Of a stretch of DNA of 64,000 nt, positions 63,193 to 64,000 are shown in pieces. Each line of letters begins with the position of its first letter. Positions within the stretch are counted from its first letter, which is position 1. The notes under the pieces were generated by a model. The model ran no database searches. It had not been told where the DNA came from and saw only the letters and a program-made list of their open reading frames with translations. The translations under genes and the position numbers were made by a program. The stretch comes from Glaciecola sp047250385 (GTDB lineage Bacteria > Pseudomonadota > Gammaproteobacteria > Enterobacterales > Alteromonadaceae), in the NCBI RefSeq assembly GCF_047250385.1, contig NZ_JBLBVM010000051.1:62001-126000 (forward strand), written 5' to 3'.

Positions 63193-63762
63193 ATGAAACT
63201 AATCGGTTCTACTACATCACCTTATGTACGTCGTCTGCGGATGTGGATGACCGATATCGAACATGGCTTTGAGCAAGTTGATATATTCAACAGCGCAGAC
63301 AGATCACGATTAGTCAAAACCAACCCAACTTTAAAAGTACCAATGCTCGAAGATGGTGAGCGAACCATTTTTGATTCTGGTGCTATCTACCGCTATCTCA
63401 ATAAAAAACTTAATAAGCCCGAGCTAAGTTGGGAGCAAATCAATTTACTTACACTGATTGATTCAGTGAACGATTCATTAGTTCAAATCTTCTTATTATC
63501 ACGCTCCGATATAGATACCAGTGCAGATAAGCTTTACTTCCGCTTGCAAAGAGAGCGTGCTGATGTGATTTTTACCGAACTCAATAAAGCTGCTGAGAAA
63601 GGTGCATTTACTGAATGGAACTATGCAAGCATTAGCTTGTTTTGTTTGCTTGATTGGGTCGCATTTCGTGAGCGCTACGATTTTTCTACACTATCGTCGC
63701 TGGTCACTTTTCATCAATCCACTCTTGAAAAAGCTGAAGCGAAACAAACAGATCCGCGCTAA
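63193..63762 (+). CDS. Glutathione S-transferase-like protein
   Basis: The 189-residue protein has a GST thioredoxin-like N-domain (MKLIGSTTSPYVRRLRMWM, the TLKVPMLEDG cis-Pro loop, FDSGAIYRYLNKK) and a helical C-domain (about 85-180). In the SPYVRR motif the Ser is the likely glutathione-contacting residue, and no Cys is present there. The C-domain is short. Substrate unknown. It is probably co-transcribed with erpA and ends at a hairpin. Confidence 0.8.
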   Translation: MKLIGSTTSPYVRRLRMWMTDIEHGFEQVDIFNSADRSRLVKTNPTLKVPMLEDGERTIFDSGAIYRYLNKKLNKPELSWEQINLLTLIDSVNDSLVQIFLLSRSDIDTSADKLYFRLQRERADVIFTELNKAAEKGAFTEWNYASISLFCLLDWVAFRERYDFSTLSSLVTFHQSTLEKAEAKQTDPR

Positions 63763-63771
63763 AAAATAGAT

Positions 63772-63796
63772 AAACCGGCTCGGAAGTGCTGGTTTT
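63772..63796. terminator. Bidirectional hairpin terminator
   Basis: AAACCGGC (63772-63779) pairs with GCTGGTTT (63788-63795) with one G-T pair and an 8 nt loop. It lies between the convergent GST-like gene and the last, partial gene. The T run is short on the plus strand, and on the minus strand the stem is followed by TATCTATTTTTT. Confidence 0.6.
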
Positions 63797-63804
63797 CTAT
63801 AGGT

Positions 63805-64000
63805 TTAATAACTAGGGAAATGCACCTCAGCTCTAATTGCGATACCAACAGAAGTCCTGAAATTCTCTTCACGTAACCAAAGTACAAAAGGTTCTACCTC
63901 CACAAATAGCCACGAACGTAACACATTTCTTTTGTATCTCATGCTCAGAAGTACTTGCTCTTCTTTGTAAGAAGGCTTGTTCAAACCGTCCACCATCGCA
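63805..64000 (-). CDS. C-terminal end of an unidentified protein (5' end outside window)
   Basis: The frame is open to the right edge of the window, so only about the last 65 codons are seen. The end reads as alternating strands (NVLRSWLFVEVEPFVLWL, SVGIAIRAEVHF), which suggests the terminal strands of an outer-membrane beta-barrel. I cannot name the family. An internal Met lies at 63996, but there is no reason to treat it as the start. Confidence 0.5.
   Translation of the reverse strand, partial: AMVDGLNKPSYKEEQVLLSMRYKRNVLRSWLFVEVEPFVLWLREENFRTSVGIAIRAEVHFPSY

Overview
The window looks like chromosomal core sequence from a marine, low-to-moderate GC gammaproteobacterium of the Alteromonadales (Glaciecola/Alteromonas/Shewanella type). 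This is inferred from the gene families (parC followed by a DUF3087 gene, TorF-type porin, DamX, PilMNOPQ next to mrcA, DUF6776 next to erpA, UPF0149, HemJ) and the compact operons. I see no rRNA, tRNA, CRISPR array, phage or complete insertion sequence.

Left part (1-12.4 kb): the 3' end of parC and a DUF3087 gene, then a 3 x 41 bp hairpin repeat, a periplasmic PTP-like phosphatase and an MscS channel. A rightward cassette follows: rimK (glutamate ligase), an AstE/AspA-type metallo-hydrolase and a retropepsin-like RimB-type protease. It converges on a porin/PstS-like gene pair. Next is a leftward arginine-catabolism operon, astC-astA-astD plus a DUF1338 enzyme, with candidate ArgR sites upstream.

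Middle part (12.4-37.5 kb): an HDOD protein; rpe-trpS-pabA with an odd 15 bp repeat array between trpS and pabA; a TorF-like porin; two small membrane proteins; a GGDEF-EAL protein; aroK-aroB-damX-dam; the pilMNOPQ type IV pilus operon divergent from mrcA (PBP1A); NAD-malic enzyme; a second RimK-like ATP-grasp ligase broken by one in-frame stop codon; and a light/c-di-GMP pair (degenerate GGDEF-EAL protein plus stand-alone BLUF photoreceptor).

Right part (37.5-64 kb): the leftward arginine biosynthesis operon argC-B-F-G-H-A, preceded by a clear tandem ARG box and a MITE-like inverted-repeat element in its leader; mgsA; a multi-pass chemotaxis receptor; a thioredoxin-like membrane protein; a Cpx-type envelope stress module (double-domain Spy/CpxP-like protein divergent from cpxRA, then a PldB-like lipase); trmL, gpsA-secB, grxC-yibN, gpmI-envC; an atypical Nramp homologue; a UPF0149 protein, hemJ, a ClC transporter, a DUF6776 protein, erpA, a GST-like protein and the 3' end of an unidentified gene.

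The points most worth a second look are the rimK/deacylase/protease cassette as a possible reversible glutamylation system, the nonsense-interrupted second ligase, the split BLUF/EAL light module, the repeat element between the ArgR operator and argC, and the altered metal-site motifs of the Nramp homologue.
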